Assembly (NCBI RefSeq): GCF_030410395.1
Contig: NZ_JAUHHF010000007.1
Span: forward strand, 62,001-126,000
DNA from: Zwartia panacis
GTDB taxonomy: Bacteria > Pseudomonadota > Gammaproteobacteria > Burkholderiales > Burkholderiaceae_B
Direction of reading: 5' to 3'
DNA: 64,000 nt
The notes beneath the pieces are model-generated. The model was not told the DNA's origin. It worked only from the letters and a program-made list of their open reading frames with translations, and ran no database searches. Positions within the stretch are counted from its first letter, which is position 1. The number at the start of each line of letters is the position of its first letter. The position numbers and the translations under genes are program-made. This document shows positions 53,517 through 62,935 of the stretch, in pieces.

Positions 53517-54371
53517 CTACCTTTGTTGAGTGCGTTCAGCTGCTTCGATCGTGTTGACCAAGAGCATTGCAATCGTCATGGGACCGACCCCGCCAGGTAC
53601 CGGGGTGATTGCCCCGGCGACCTGTTTGACGCTCTCGAAATCAACATCGCCGCAAAGCTTGCCATCGGCTCCACGATTGATGCCCACATCGATCACGATG
53701 GCGCCAGGCTTAACCATGCTTGCATCAATCATTTTAGGCTTGCCGGTTGCTACAACAAGAATATCCGCGTGACGAGTATGCCAACTTAAGTCTTTTGTTT
53801 TTGAGTTGCAAATAGTGACGGTGGCACCCGCACTCTGTAACAGCATCGCCATGGGTTTACCAACAATATTGCTCGCGCCGATCACCACGGCAACCGCCCC
53901 TCTGAGTTGAACTTGCTCAGATTCGAGCATTTTCATGACACCGTAGGGTGTGCAGGGGATGAAAAGTGGCTTGCCTGTCATCAGTAAACCAGCATTGCTG
54001 ATGTGAAACCCATCCACGTCTTTTTGGGCTGCAATCGTTTCGATCACAAGGTGGGAGTCGATGTGTGCAGGTAAAGGAAGTTGAACCAAGATGCCATGAA
54101 TAGAAGGGTCTTCGTTCAGCGCTCGCACGCGCGCAAGCAGCGCCTCCTGAGTCAACTCTGCGCCGTATTGCTCCAGCACAGAATGAAATCCTGCTTTTTC
54201 GCAGGCGGCGACTTTGTTTCGAACATAGACTTGCGAAGCAGGATCACTCCCCACCAAAATCACTGCCAGGCCCGGCTGAATACCTGAGGTGGCTAATTTT
54301 GCGGCGCGCTGGGCCACATCTTCTCGGATCGTGGCGGAAAGTTTGACACCATCAATGACACGAGCCGTCAT
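53517..54371 (-). CDS. folD: Bifunctional methylenetetrahydrofolate dehydrogenase/cyclohydrolase FolD
   Basis: 284-residue folate one-carbon enzyme converting 5,10-methylene-THF to 10-formyl-THF. Active-site lysine region '[23 protein letters not shown]', 'QLPLPAHID', '[12 protein letters not shown]', cofactor motif '[17 protein letters not shown]' and the terminal '[19 protein letters not shown]' are all present. Overlaps the response-regulator gene by four bases (ATGA), which is an unusual partner for a housekeeping folate gene. Confidence 0.97.
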   Translation of the reverse strand: MTARVIDGVKLSATIREDVAQRAAKLATSGIQPGLAVILVGSDPASQVYVRNKVAACEKAGFHSVLEQYGAELTQEALLARVRALNEDPSIHGILVQLPLPAHIDSHLVIETIAAQKDVDGFHISNAGLLMTGKPLFIPCTPYGVMKMLESEQVQLRGAVAVVIGASNIVGKPMAMLLQSAGATVTICNSKTKDLSWHTRHADILVVATGKPKMIDASMVKPGAIVIDVGINRGADGKLCGDVDFESVKQVAGAITPVPGGVGPMTIAMLLVNTIEAAERTQQR

Positions 54372-54994
54372 ACTGAGATCTCGGGCTTTGATAGAGCAAC
54401 TTTCATCAAATCTGCAACAGTGGTGACTTGAAGTTTTTCCATGATGTTCGCACGATGTGCTTCAACGGTTTTAATGCTGATACCTAAATCGTCAGCAATC
54501 TGTTTGTTGAGTCGTCCCGCGACAATGCGTTCGAGTACCTGCTGTTCGCGTGCAGTCAGTCGGGCAAGCATCGCTTCGTGCTCTCTCTGAGCTTGAGCTT
54601 GCGACAGACGCTCATTGGCCTGTTCGAACATTCTTCCGACAATTTCACGCAGATCAGTCTCGTCGAATGGTTTTTCCAGAAAATCGATCGCACCCTTTTT
54701 AATCGTGGAAACGGCCATGGGTACATCACCGTGCCCTGTAATGAAGACGATGGGCATGGAAGACTTGCGCGCAATCAGTTGTTCTTGAAGTTCAAGTCCG
54801 CTCATACCAGGCATACGCACGTCAACAATCAGCACGCCAGGGCGCTGTTCATCGTATTCGGCCAGAAAACTCTCGCCGCTTGGAAATGCGCGTACACGAT
54901 AATTGTTCGCTTCGAGTAGCCAGCGCAAGGAGTCCCGAACAGCTTCATCATCATCGACGATGTATACGGTGCTGGCGGTTTGGGGTGCATTCAT
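54368..54994 (-). CDS. FixJ/NarL-type response regulator
   Basis: 208-residue regulator: receiver domain with '[19 protein letters not shown]', phospho-acceptor D58 in '[13 protein letters not shown]' and the 'LEKPFDE' lysine; then a LuxR-type helix-turn-helix '[43 protein letters not shown]'. The domain linker and 'EKPFDETDL' make it closest to FixJ-type regulators. Encoded with its kinase by a four-base overlap and divergent from aceE. Confidence 0.93.
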   Translation of the reverse strand: MNAPQTASTVYIVDDDEAVRDSLRWLLEANNYRVRAFPSGESFLAEYDEQRPGVLIVDVRMPGMSGLELQEQLIARKSSMPIVFITGHGDVPMAVSTIKKGAIDFLEKPFDETDLREIVGRMFEQANERLSQAQAQREHEAMLARLTAREQQVLERIVAGRLNKQIADDLGISIKTVEAHRANIMEKLQVTTVADLMKVALSKPEISV

Positions 54995-56745
54995 GTGGGT
55001 AACTCCTCGGACTGAAGTTGCTGATGCGACTCAAGGTTTGAGACGCAGGGCAGTGTAAAGCGAAAGGTTGTTCCGCCTTCTGGATTACTGACCGCCCAAA
55101 GGCGACCGTGATGGGATTCGATAATAGTGCGGCAAATATTCAAGCCCATGCCTAAACCCTCTGACTTGGTGCTGAAAAATGGTTCGAACAAACGTTCAGG
55201 ATCTGATAGGCCGTGACCGCGATCCGTGACCGCAACTTCGATTTGGTTGTCATGCAGCGCAACCGAGACCACGAGTGTCTCCACGGCACTTTGCTCCATC
55301 GATTCCAGGCCGTTTTTGAGCAGGTTCAACAATACCTGCTCGATCAGTATCGGATCCGCAAAAACATCTGGCAAATGTTCAGGCACATTGTGACTGATCG
55401 CGACCTGACGTTTTCGCGAGTGTATTTCAGCAAGACTGATGGCATTGTCAACCACAGTCTGGATCTGGATCGCTTGTCGACGAGGTTCGCTGCGTTTAAC
55501 GAAATCTCTAATACGGCTGATGATTTTACCCGCACGCTGCGCCTGAGCGGCGGCTTTCTCAAGCGCAGGCAAAAGTGCGTCCATATTTGTATTGCCCGAT
55601 TTCACCATGGCGACTGCACCCATGCTGTAGTTGGCGATGGCCGTCAAAGGTTGATTCAGTTCATGGGCAAGTGACGAGGCCATTTCGCCCATCGTGGTCA
55701 GTCGACTGGTGAGTTGAATTTTCTCTTGCTGTATGCGGGATGCCTCTTCGTGTTGCCTGCGTTCTGTAATGTCGCGGGCCACCTGAAGTCTCACGCGTCG
55801 GCCGTCCGTCCAGGCCAGCATGCGGTGCTGCACTTCGAACCATCGTTGCACAGAGGCGGAAAAAATTTCGACTGACTCGTCTGTATAACGACCACGACGG
55901 CCTGCCAGCAACTCATCATGACCATTCGTTTGTGCACCGAACAGGCGCCGGTAAGTTCGATTGGCGAACAGCAACTCAAGCCCCTCGTTCGTATCCGCCG
56001 TGACAGAAATGGCATCATCCAGCCCCTCAAGCACGGTCATAAAGCGTTCGTGCGCCGCAGTCAAAGCCTCGCGGATTCGTTTGGGCTCGGTAATGTCGGT
56101 CATCGAGGTCATCCAGCCAATCTGGTTTCCTTGAGGATCGAGGAGGGGTGAAACATACATGCGAGCGTTGAATCGTGAGCCGTCGCGCCGCTGCGCTTCG
56201 AGCTCAAGTCCGCTGCTGGGCGCTTTGCCAGTTAAAACACTCTCCAAGGTCTGCATGTGCGTGTCATGCATACCCGGAACCCAATAGGGGAATGGAGGCA
56301 TGCGACCAATCAGATCCGCTTCGTTCCAGCCAATCATCCGACAAAAAGCCGGGTTGACGTAAGCGATGCGTCCCTCGAGATCGAGTACACGCATACCGGT
56401 TGACATGGAGTTTTCCATCGCGCGCCTGAACCCGGTTTCTGCGATGAGTGCTGCCTCTGCCTCTGAGCGGTAACGTGTGTAGCGCCACAGAATCAGGAGG
56501 GCGATCACAATCACAATTGAAAGCGCGATGACAACCCAGATCAGACGATGCTGTCTCATTTCCTGGTCGATCGTGATGAACATGACGCTTCCGTCTTGGA
56601 TGCGCTGGAGCCAAAAGAACGCTCCCATCACACATGCATACAGGATCAAGATCAGCATAGGCGTGAGCCAATACCAGCGTCGCCTGCGAAGGCGAGCCTG
56701 GTCCAAGAATGGCGTAGCGATGACTGACTTTGGTGGAGCGGACAT
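54991..56745 (-). CDS. PAS-domain sensor histidine kinase (FixL-like layout)
   Basis: 584-residue kinase with two transmembrane helices (about 25-46 and 68-88), two PAS regions (about 105-225, including a PAC stretch 'QIGWMTSMTDITE'; and 230-330), an H-box 'SLAHELNQPLTAIANY' with H361, N-box 'LLNLLKNGLESM' and G-boxes 'GLGMGLNI' and 'SNPEGGTTFRFTLP'. The H-box type with 'NQPL' is that of FixL/DctB-class kinases. Short periplasmic loop, so sensing is probably through the cytoplasmic PAS domains. Divergent from the PDH operon; a role in controlling it is suggested by place and shared promoter region only. Confidence 0.92.
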   Translation of the reverse strand: MSAPPKSVIATPFLDQARLRRRRWYWLTPMLILILYACVMGAFFWLQRIQDGSVMFITIDQEMRQHRLIWVVIALSIVIVIALLILWRYTRYRSEAEAALIAETGFRRAMENSMSTGMRVLDLEGRIAYVNPAFCRMIGWNEADLIGRMPPFPYWVPGMHDTHMQTLESVLTGKAPSSGLELEAQRRDGSRFNARMYVSPLLDPQGNQIGWMTSMTDITEPKRIREALTAAHERFMTVLEGLDDAISVTADTNEGLELLFANRTYRRLFGAQTNGHDELLAGRRGRYTDESVEIFSASVQRWFEVQHRMLAWTDGRRVRLQVARDITERRQHEEASRIQQEKIQLTSRLTTMGEMASSLAHELNQPLTAIANYSMGAVAMVKSGNTNMDALLPALEKAAAQAQRAGKIISRIRDFVKRSEPRRQAIQIQTVVDNAISLAEIHSRKRQVAISHNVPEHLPDVFADPILIEQVLLNLLKNGLESMEQSAVETLVVSVALHDNQIEVAVTDRGHGLSDPERLFEPFFSTKSEGLGMGLNICRTIIESHHGRLWAVSNPEGGTTFRFTLPCVSNLESHQQLQSEELPT

Positions 56746-56796
56746 ATTTCACGCTAGTAGACGAATAGCGCATTTTAGTCAGGTTATGCCAGTAGT

Positions 56797-56859
56797 TTGG
56801 GGCTTAACATTTCATAATACGAAAATACGTACCGCCTTATGAAATTTTTGTTGCCCCAA
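56797..56859. promoter_or_regulatory. Nested inverted repeat over the kinase/aceE divergent promoter region
   Basis: Outer arms TTGGGGC (56797-56803) and GCCCCAA (56853-56859), inner arms ATTTCATAA (56809-56817) and TTATGAAAT (56837-56845); both pairs are perfect and nested around a common centre near 56828. The right outer arm overlaps the proposed aceE -35. Could be a repressor operator with a looped complex, a response-regulator site or a cruciform/mRNA hairpin. No known motif is claimed. Confidence 0.6.
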
Positions 56860-56879
56860 CCAAAAGTTATACCTAGAAT
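56851..56879 (+). promoter_or_regulatory. Candidate sigma-70 promoter of the aceE-aceF-lpd operon
   Basis: -35 TTGCCC (56851-56856), 17-bp spacer, -10 TAGAAT (56874-56879), 65 bp before the aceE ATG. The -35 overlaps the right arm of the nested inverted repeat, so occupancy of that repeat should affect initiation. Confidence 0.55.
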
Positions 56880-56943
56880 GCGGCAAATACCCAAAAAACA
56901 GTTAGGCTCTTACTTAAAAGAACCTACGAATCAGGAGATTCAC

Positions 56944-59643
56944 ATGGCACCACAAGCTGCCGGTTTCAACGCCGCGAATGATGTTGATTCGCTGGAAACG
57001 CAAGAATGGCTAGATGCTTTGGCTGCGGTGCTAGACCGCGAAGGTCCCGAACGTGCCCATTATCTTTTAGAGCGTCTGACGGATTTAGCGCGACGCTCAG
57101 GTGCGCACATACCATTTTCTCCTAATACTGCGTATCTCAATACCATTCCCGTGGGGCTTGAACCCAACCAGCCTGGCAACCTCGAACTCGAGGCGCGCAT
57201 CCGGAGCATCATCCGTTGGAATGCGATGGCGATGGTTGTTAAAGCAAATAAGCACAATCCTCCCGACGGCGGTGATCTAGGTGGTCATATCGCGTCTTTT
57301 GCGTCCTTGGCGACCATGATCGGTTGCGGACAAAATCATTTTTGGCATGCTGATACGCCAGAGCGCGGTGGGGATCTGGTTTACTTCCAGGGTCATTCGT
57401 CGCCCGGTGTGTATGGCCGCGCTTATCTTGAGGGACGGTTGACCGAGGAGCAGCTCGATCATTTTCGTCAAGAGGTCGACGGTAAAGGATTGTCCTCCTA
57501 TCCTCACCCGAAGCTGATGCCCGAATTCTGGCAGTTCCCCACAGTCTCGATGGGCTTAGGTCCGTTGATGGCGATTTATCAAGCTCGCTTTTTGAAGTAT
57601 TTGCACGCACGTGGTTTAGCTGACACCAGCCAGCGTAAAGTTTGGGTTTTTTGTGGCGACGGCGAGATGGATGAGCCCGAGTCGCTGGGCGCAATTAGTT
57701 TGGCGGCCCGAGAAAAACTGGATAACCTGATTTTTGTTATTAACTGCAACCTTCAGCGTCTTGATGGACCTGTTCGCGGAAATGGCAAAATCATTCAAGA
57801 GCTTGAGGGTGATTTCCGTGGCAGCGGCTGGAATGTGATCAAGATGATCTGGGGTGGATATTGGGATCCACTGTTGGCCAGCGACAAGGAAGGAATCTTG
57901 CGCAAAATCATGGAAGAAACCGTCGATGGCGAATACCAGGCTTATAAGGCCAATGATGGTAAGTTTGTCCGGGAGCATTTCTTTGGCAAGCATCCCAAGT
58001 TGCTAGAAATGGTTTCTCGCATGAGCGATGAGGATATCTGGCGCTTGAATCGTGGCGGTCACGATCCTCATAAGGTTTATGCCGCTTTTTCAGCGGCGAC
58101 TAAACATGTCGGTCAACCGACAGTCATCCTAGCCAAAACCATCAAGGGCTACGGTGTAGGCCATGTTGTGCAAGCCAAGAATCCTTCGCACCAGCAGAAG
58201 AAGCTTGATATGGAAACGATCCGTGAATTCCGCGATCGTTACAACATTCCGATTCCCGACAGTAAGCTCGAGGAAGTTCCTTACTTCAAACCAGCCGAAG
58301 ACTCGCCTGAAATGATTTATCTGCATGAGCGACGCAAGGCATTGGGTGGTTACTTGCCCAAACGCCGGACCCGTGCAGATGAAAAACTGAAGGCTCCGGC
58401 CCTTGAAGTGATGCGTCCTGTGCTTGAGCCCACCGCAGAGGGGCGTGAAATCTCTACAACACAGGCTTTCGTTCGAGTGCTAAATCAGATTCTGCGCGAC
58501 AAAGACCTTGGGCCCAGAGTGGTGCCAATCCTTGCGGATGAGTCCCGCACCTTTGGTATGGAGGGCCTATTCCGCCAAATCGGCATTTATGCTCCCGAAG
58601 GTCAAAAGTACACTCCCGTCGATAAAGACCAGGTGATGTACTACCGCGAAGCATCTGACGGACAACTTTTGCAAGAAGGGATCAACGAAGCGGGTGCATT
58701 CAGTTCGTGGATCGCTGCGGCGACGTCGTATTCGACGAATAACCGCATCATGATTCCGTTCTATATCTATTACTCGATGTTTGGTTTCCAGAGAATTGGC
58801 GACCTGGCTTGGGCGGCCGGTGACATGCAAGCGCGTGGTTTCCTGTTAGGCGGTACCGCAGGCCGCACAACGCTCAACGGAGAGGGTTTGCAGCACGAGG
58901 ATGGACACAGCCATATTTTCTCTTCGACTATTCCTAATTGTGTTTCTTACGATCCAACCTTCGCGCACGAATTAGCTGTGATTATTCAGCATGGTTTGAA
59001 GCGTATGGTCGAAGATCAGGAAAACGTGTTCTTCTACCTGACGGTGATGAATGAAAATTACGCCCAACCTGGTCTGAATAAAGGCGACGAGGAGGGGATT
59101 ATCCGCGGAATGTATCGCCTCAAAAAGGGCGGTAAAAACAAACTGCGTGCACAGTTGCTCGGATCCGGGACAATTTTGCGCGAAGTGATGGCAGCAGCCG
59201 AACTGTTGGAAAAAGACTGGGGTGTTTCTGCTGACATCTGGAGTGTCACGAGCTTTACGGAGTTGCGTCGAGACGGTTTGGATTGCGAGCGTCACAATAT
59301 GCTTCATCCCACCGGTAAGTCAAAGACAGCCTTCGTCACAAGCTTGCTTGAAAAGACAGAGGGGCCAATCATCGCATCGACCGATTACATGAAGTTGTTT
59401 GCTGATCAGGTTCGCCCTTTCATGCCGCGTGGCCGGGATTACAAAGTGTTGGGAACAGACGGTTTTGGTCGTTCAGATTTCCGATCCAAACTGCGTGAGC
59501 ATTTTGAAGTTGACCGTCATTTCGTGGTGCTTGCAACGCTGCGCGCGCTGGCTGACGAAGGGACTGTCCTCGTAAGCCAAGTCGCAGCCGCGATCAAGAA
59601 ATATGGCATCAATCCTGACAAAGCCAATCCTCAATACGCTTGA
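56944..59643 (+). CDS. aceE: Pyruvate dehydrogenase E1 component (homodimeric type)
   Basis: 899-residue thiamine-diphosphate enzyme decarboxylating pyruvate in the PDH complex. ThDP/metal motif 'GDGEMDEPES...NLIFVINCNLQRLDG', 'GHSSPGVYGRAYLEGRLTEEQLDHFRQEV', 'GRTTLNGEGLQHEDGHSH' and 'GFGRSDFRSKLREHFEVD' match the homodimeric E1 of proteobacteria. Start ATG 56944 with AGGAG ribosome site and the usual N-terminal layout; upstream codons in frame belong to the leader. Followed 14 bp later by aceF. Confidence 0.97.
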   Translation: MAPQAAGFNAANDVDSLETQEWLDALAAVLDREGPERAHYLLERLTDLARRSGAHIPFSPNTAYLNTIPVGLEPNQPGNLELEARIRSIIRWNAMAMVVKANKHNPPDGGDLGGHIASFASLATMIGCGQNHFWHADTPERGGDLVYFQGHSSPGVYGRAYLEGRLTEEQLDHFRQEVDGKGLSSYPHPKLMPEFWQFPTVSMGLGPLMAIYQARFLKYLHARGLADTSQRKVWVFCGDGEMDEPESLGAISLAAREKLDNLIFVINCNLQRLDGPVRGNGKIIQELEGDFRGSGWNVIKMIWGGYWDPLLASDKEGILRKIMEETVDGEYQAYKANDGKFVREHFFGKHPKLLEMVSRMSDEDIWRLNRGGHDPHKVYAAFSAATKHVGQPTVILAKTIKGYGVGHVVQAKNPSHQQKKLDMETIREFRDRYNIPIPDSKLEEVPYFKPAEDSPEMIYLHERRKALGGYLPKRRTRADEKLKAPALEVMRPVLEPTAEGREISTTQAFVRVLNQILRDKDLGPRVVPILADESRTFGMEGLFRQIGIYAPEGQKYTPVDKDQVMYYREASDGQLLQEGINEAGAFSSWIAAATSYSTNNRIMIPFYIYYSMFGFQRIGDLAWAAGDMQARGFLLGGTAGRTTLNGEGLQHEDGHSHIFSSTIPNCVSYDPTFAHELAVIIQHGLKRMVEDQENVFFYLTVMNENYAQPGLNKGDEEGIIRGMYRLKKGGKNKLRAQLLGSGTILREVMAAAELLEKDWGVSADIWSVTSFTELRRDGLDCERHNMLHPTGKSKTAFVTSLLEKTEGPIIASTDYMKLFADQVRPFMPRGRDYKVLGTDGFGRSDFRSKLREHFEVDRHFVVLATLRALADEGTVLVSQVAAAIKKYGINPDKANPQYA

Positions 59644-59657
59644 TAGAGAGACCCGAT

Positions 59658-61016
59658 ATGAGTAACGTCACAGCTATACAGGTTCCAGACATCGGGGATT
59701 TCGACACCGTAGAGGTGATCGAGGTTCTGGTCAAAGTCGGCGACACCGTCAAGGCTGAGCAAAGCCTGATTACTGTCGAGTCAGACAAAGCCTCGATGGA
59801 AATTCCCACCTCCATTGGTGGAGTCGTGAAATCGATCGAGGTCAAGGTCGGCGATAAGGTCAAGCAGGGTAGTGTCATGCTGCATGTTGAGCCTGCTGCA
59901 ACGGCTGCCTCTGCAGCACCCGTTGCACCCGTTGCACCCGCCGCACCCGCAGCGGCTCCACCTGCAGTTCCAGCTGCGGTTGAGGTTTCAGCACCAGTGT
60001 CTGTGGCCGCACCAGTGACTGCTTCAGTCGCTGCGGCATCGCCAGCGCCTGCTGAAGCATCCCCGGCGGCTGGAAAGCTCGAACTCCCCGTCTCAACTGC
60101 GGGCATGGCTCATGCCTCACCCTCAGTGCGCAAGTTTGCGCGCGAGCTGGGTGTCGATTTGAATCTTGTAAAAGGAAGTGGTCCGAAAGGACGCATCCTC
60201 CAAGAAGACGTTCAGAGCTTTGTGAAGCAAGCTTTGTCCGGAGGTGCAGCTCCAGTTGCTTCGTCAGGCGCTTCCATGGGAGGCATGGAGCTGTTGCCTT
60301 GGCCCAAGATTGATTTCACTAAATTCGGTGAGGTCACGCCCAAGCCACTTTCGCGCATCAAGAAAATTTCTGGTGCCAATTTGCACCGCAATTGGGTCAT
60401 GATCCCGCACGTCACCAACAACGACGAAGCCAACATCACCGAACTCGAAGCTTTGCGCGTGACTCTCAACAAGGAAAACGAGAAGTCAGGTGTAAAGGTC
60501 ACGATGCTTGCCTTTTTAATCAAGGCTAGTGTGGCAGCGCTCAAGAAATTCCCTGAGTTCAATGCCTCGATCGATGGTGACCAGCTGATCATGAAACAAT
60601 ATTTTCATATTGGTTTCGCAGCGGATACGCCAAACGGCCTGGTTGTCCCTGTTATCCGCGATGCGGATAAAAAGGGCATTATCGAGCTTGCAAACGAGAG
60701 CAGTGAGCTTGCCAAAAAAGCCCGCGATGGAAAACTTTCTCCTGCTGAAATGCAGGGCGGATGTTTCTCGATTTCCTCTCTGGGTGGTATTGGCGGCACG
60801 CACTTCACTCCCATCATCAATGCTCCTGAGTTAGCGATTCTGGGTGTTTCTCGCTCTTATATGAAGCCTGTATGGGATGGCAAGACGTTTGTCCCTCAGC
60901 TCACATTGCCCCTTTCACTTTCATATGATCATCGCGTGATTGATGGTGCGGCAGCGGCGCGTTTCAATGCCTATCTTGGCAGTCTCCTGGCGGATTTCCG
61001 CCGTATTGCCCTCTAA
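59658..61016 (+). CDS. aceF: Pyruvate dehydrogenase E2 component (dihydrolipoamide acetyltransferase)
   Basis: 452-residue core of the PDH complex. One lipoyl domain (1-80, lipoylated K44 in '[10 protein letters not shown]'), a long Ala/Pro/Val-rich linker (about 84-138), a peripheral-subunit-binding domain (about 148-185, 'PSVRKFARELGVDLNLVKGSGPKGRILQEDV'), then the catalytic domain ending with 'SLSYDHRVIDGAAAARF'. Start ATG 59658; an in-frame ATG at 59640 overlaps the aceE stop and is rejected. E2s of other bacteria carry up to three lipoyl domains; here one is present and a second is on the E3 gene. Confidence 0.96.
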   Translation: MSNVTAIQVPDIGDFDTVEVIEVLVKVGDTVKAEQSLITVESDKASMEIPTSIGGVVKSIEVKVGDKVKQGSVMLHVEPAATAASAAPVAPVAPAAPAAAPPAVPAAVEVSAPVSVAAPVTASVAAASPAPAEASPAAGKLELPVSTAGMAHASPSVRKFARELGVDLNLVKGSGPKGRILQEDVQSFVKQALSGGAAPVASSGASMGGMELLPWPKIDFTKFGEVTPKPLSRIKKISGANLHRNWVMIPHVTNNDEANITELEALRVTLNKENEKSGVKVTMLAFLIKASVAALKKFPEFNASIDGDQLIMKQYFHIGFAADTPNGLVVPVIRDADKKGIIELANESSELAKKARDGKLSPAEMQGGCFSISSLGGIGGTHFTPIINAPELAILGVSRSYMKPVWDGKTFVPQLTLPLSLSYDHRVIDGAAAARFNAYLGSLLADFRRIAL

Positions 61017-61025
61017 GGAGTTGCC

Positions 61026-62855
61026 ATGAGCAATCTAATCGATGTGGTGGTACCTGATATCGGTGACTTTGACACTGTTGAGGTGATCGAAGTGCTGGTC
61101 AAAGCGGGCGATACCGTCAAGGCAGATCAGAGTTTAATTACCGTGGAATCTGACAAGGCTTCCATGGAGATACCGAGCGCGCAAGCCGGTGTGATCAAAA
61201 GTATTTCCGTTAAAGTTGGCGACAAGGTCAAGCAGGGCTCTGTCATCATGAAAATGGAAGCGGGTTCAGCGGCGCCAGCAGCCGCCTCGACCCCTGCGTC
61301 GGCTCCTGCTTTAGCAACAACTTCTGCCACTGCTGCCTCAGTTGCACCGGCTGCTGCCTCATCAGCGGCGGCTCCGGCGACTGCGTCAACCCCAGTTAGT
61401 TCACCAGCAGCTCAGCCAGTGATGGCAAGTTTTTCTGGAAAAGTAGACACCCAGTGTGATCTTCTTGTTCTGGGTGCAGGTCCAGGTGGATACTCCGCTG
61501 CGTTTCGTGCTGCGGATCTGGGTTTGAATGTTGTTCTTGTTGAGCGTTACGCCACGCTTGGCGGAGTGTGCCTCAATGTCGGTTGCATTCCTTCAAAAGC
61601 ATTGCTGCATACCGCTGCGGTTCTCGAAGAAGCGCAGGCGCTCGAAGCTCATGGTATTTCTTTTGCTAAACCAAAGATTGATCTGGATAAGCTGCGGGCT
61701 TTCAAAGATGGCGTGATTGGTAAGCTGACGGGTGGTCTAGCTGGTATGGCTAAGGCTCGTAAAGTCACTGTCATACAGGGCTTGGGCGAGTTTGTGACGG
61801 CTAATCATCTGAGTGTAAAAACAGATCAGGGCTTGCAGACAATTGCTTTCGGACAGGCCATCATTGCTGCCGGTAGCCAGTCTGTCAAATTACCGTTCAT
61901 GCCAGCTGATGATCGTGTGGTCGACTCCACAGGCGCGCTTTTGTTGCGCAGCATTCCCAAGAAAATGCTGATCGTAGGTGGCGGCATTATTGGTCTTGAG
62001 ATGGGCACTGTTTATTCAGCGCTGGGTTCCCGACTCGATGTGGTTGAGATGCAAGATGGTTTGATGCAGGGGGCTGACCGCGATTTGGTTAAGGTCTGGC
62101 AAAAAATGAATGGTCATCGTTTTGATCACCTCATGCTTAAAACCAAAACAGTCGCGGCCGAGGCGAAAAAGGATGGCATCTACGTCACTTTCGAAGGTGA
62201 GGGCGCCCCCAAAGAAGCCCAACGCTACGATTTAGTGCTTCAGGCAGTTGGACGCGTGCCGAATGGGAAAAAAATTGGCGCTGAGCGCGCGGGTGTCGCG
62301 GTGACCGAGCGTGGTTTTATTGAAGTCGACCGTCAGATGAGAACCAATGTTCCAAATATCTTTGCGATTGGAGATATTGTCGGTCAACCTATGCTTGCGC
62401 ACAAAGCCGTGCACGAAGGTCATGTGGCGGCTGAAGCCGCTGCTGGTCAGAAGAGCTTTTTTGACGCCCGCGTGATCCCATCAGTGGCTTATACGGACCC
62501 TGAGATCGCCTGGGTTGGATTGACCGAGGATCAAGCCAAGCAAGAAGGTATCGCGGTCACCAAGGGGATTTTTCCATGGGCAGCTTCTGGTCGTGCGATT
62601 GCCAATGGCCGTGACGAAGGATTTACCAAGCTTTTGTTTGATGCAACCAGCCATAAAATCCTTGGTGGTGGGATCGTCGGTACCCACGCGGGTGATTTGA
62701 TTGGCGAAGTTGCTCTCGCAATTGAGATGGGCGCTGATGCTGTGGATATCGGCAAGACCATCCATCCTCATCCTACGCTTGGAGAGTCGATCGGTCTGGC
62801 TGCGGAAGCCGCGGAGGGGCATTGCACTGACTTGCCTCCTGTGCGCAAAAAGTAA
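61026..62855 (+). CDS. lpdA: Dihydrolipoyl dehydrogenase (PDH E3) with N-terminal lipoyl domain
   Basis: 609-residue E3. Residues 1-80 form a lipoyl domain with K44 in '[10 protein letters not shown]', nearly identical to that of AceF, followed by an Ala/Pro/Ser/Thr linker (about 82-135). The flavoprotein part has '[23 protein letters not shown]', redox disulfide '[16 protein letters not shown]', '[21 protein letters not shown]' and the His-Glu dyad '[10 protein letters not shown]'. It regenerates lipoamide in the complex. A lipoyl domain on E3 is known from Ralstonia and Neisseria. AAGGAG ribosome site. Confidence 0.96.
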   Translation: MSNLIDVVVPDIGDFDTVEVIEVLVKAGDTVKADQSLITVESDKASMEIPSAQAGVIKSISVKVGDKVKQGSVIMKMEAGSAAPAAASTPASAPALATTSATAASVAPAAASSAAAPATASTPVSSPAAQPVMASFSGKVDTQCDLLVLGAGPGGYSAAFRAADLGLNVVLVERYATLGGVCLNVGCIPSKALLHTAAVLEEAQALEAHGISFAKPKIDLDKLRAFKDGVIGKLTGGLAGMAKARKVTVIQGLGEFVTANHLSVKTDQGLQTIAFGQAIIAAGSQSVKLPFMPADDRVVDSTGALLLRSIPKKMLIVGGGIIGLEMGTVYSALGSRLDVVEMQDGLMQGADRDLVKVWQKMNGHRFDHLMLKTKTVAAEAKKDGIYVTFEGEGAPKEAQRYDLVLQAVGRVPNGKKIGAERAGVAVTERGFIEVDRQMRTNVPNIFAIGDIVGQPMLAHKAVHEGHVAAEAAAGQKSFFDARVIPSVAYTDPEIAWVGLTEDQAKQEGIAVTKGIFPWAASGRAIANGRDEGFTKLLFDATSHKILGGGIVGTHAGDLIGEVALAIEMGADAVDIGKTIHPHPTLGESIGLAAEAAEGHCTDLPPVRKK

Positions 62856-62881
62856 AACACGTCACCGCCGATTGCGTGAAA

Positions 62882-62918
62882 AAAAAGCCTGCCAAAAATA
62901 TAGTTTGGCAGGCTTTTT
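62882..62918. terminator. Bidirectional intrinsic terminator between lpd and TRAP gene
   Basis: A perfect 15-base stem (62882-62896 with 62904-62918, core GCCTGCCA/TGGCAGGC) with a 7-base loop, A-rich on the left and T-rich on the right, so it can end transcripts from both the lpd operon and the convergent TRAP permease gene. Confidence 0.92.
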
Positions 62919-62935
62919 AACTGATCTTAATGATT

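Noticed and set aside
59900-59955. Tandem repeat of Ala-Pro-Val codons in aceF
   Set aside because: Explained by the flexible Ala/Pro linker normal for E2 proteins; not a separate element.
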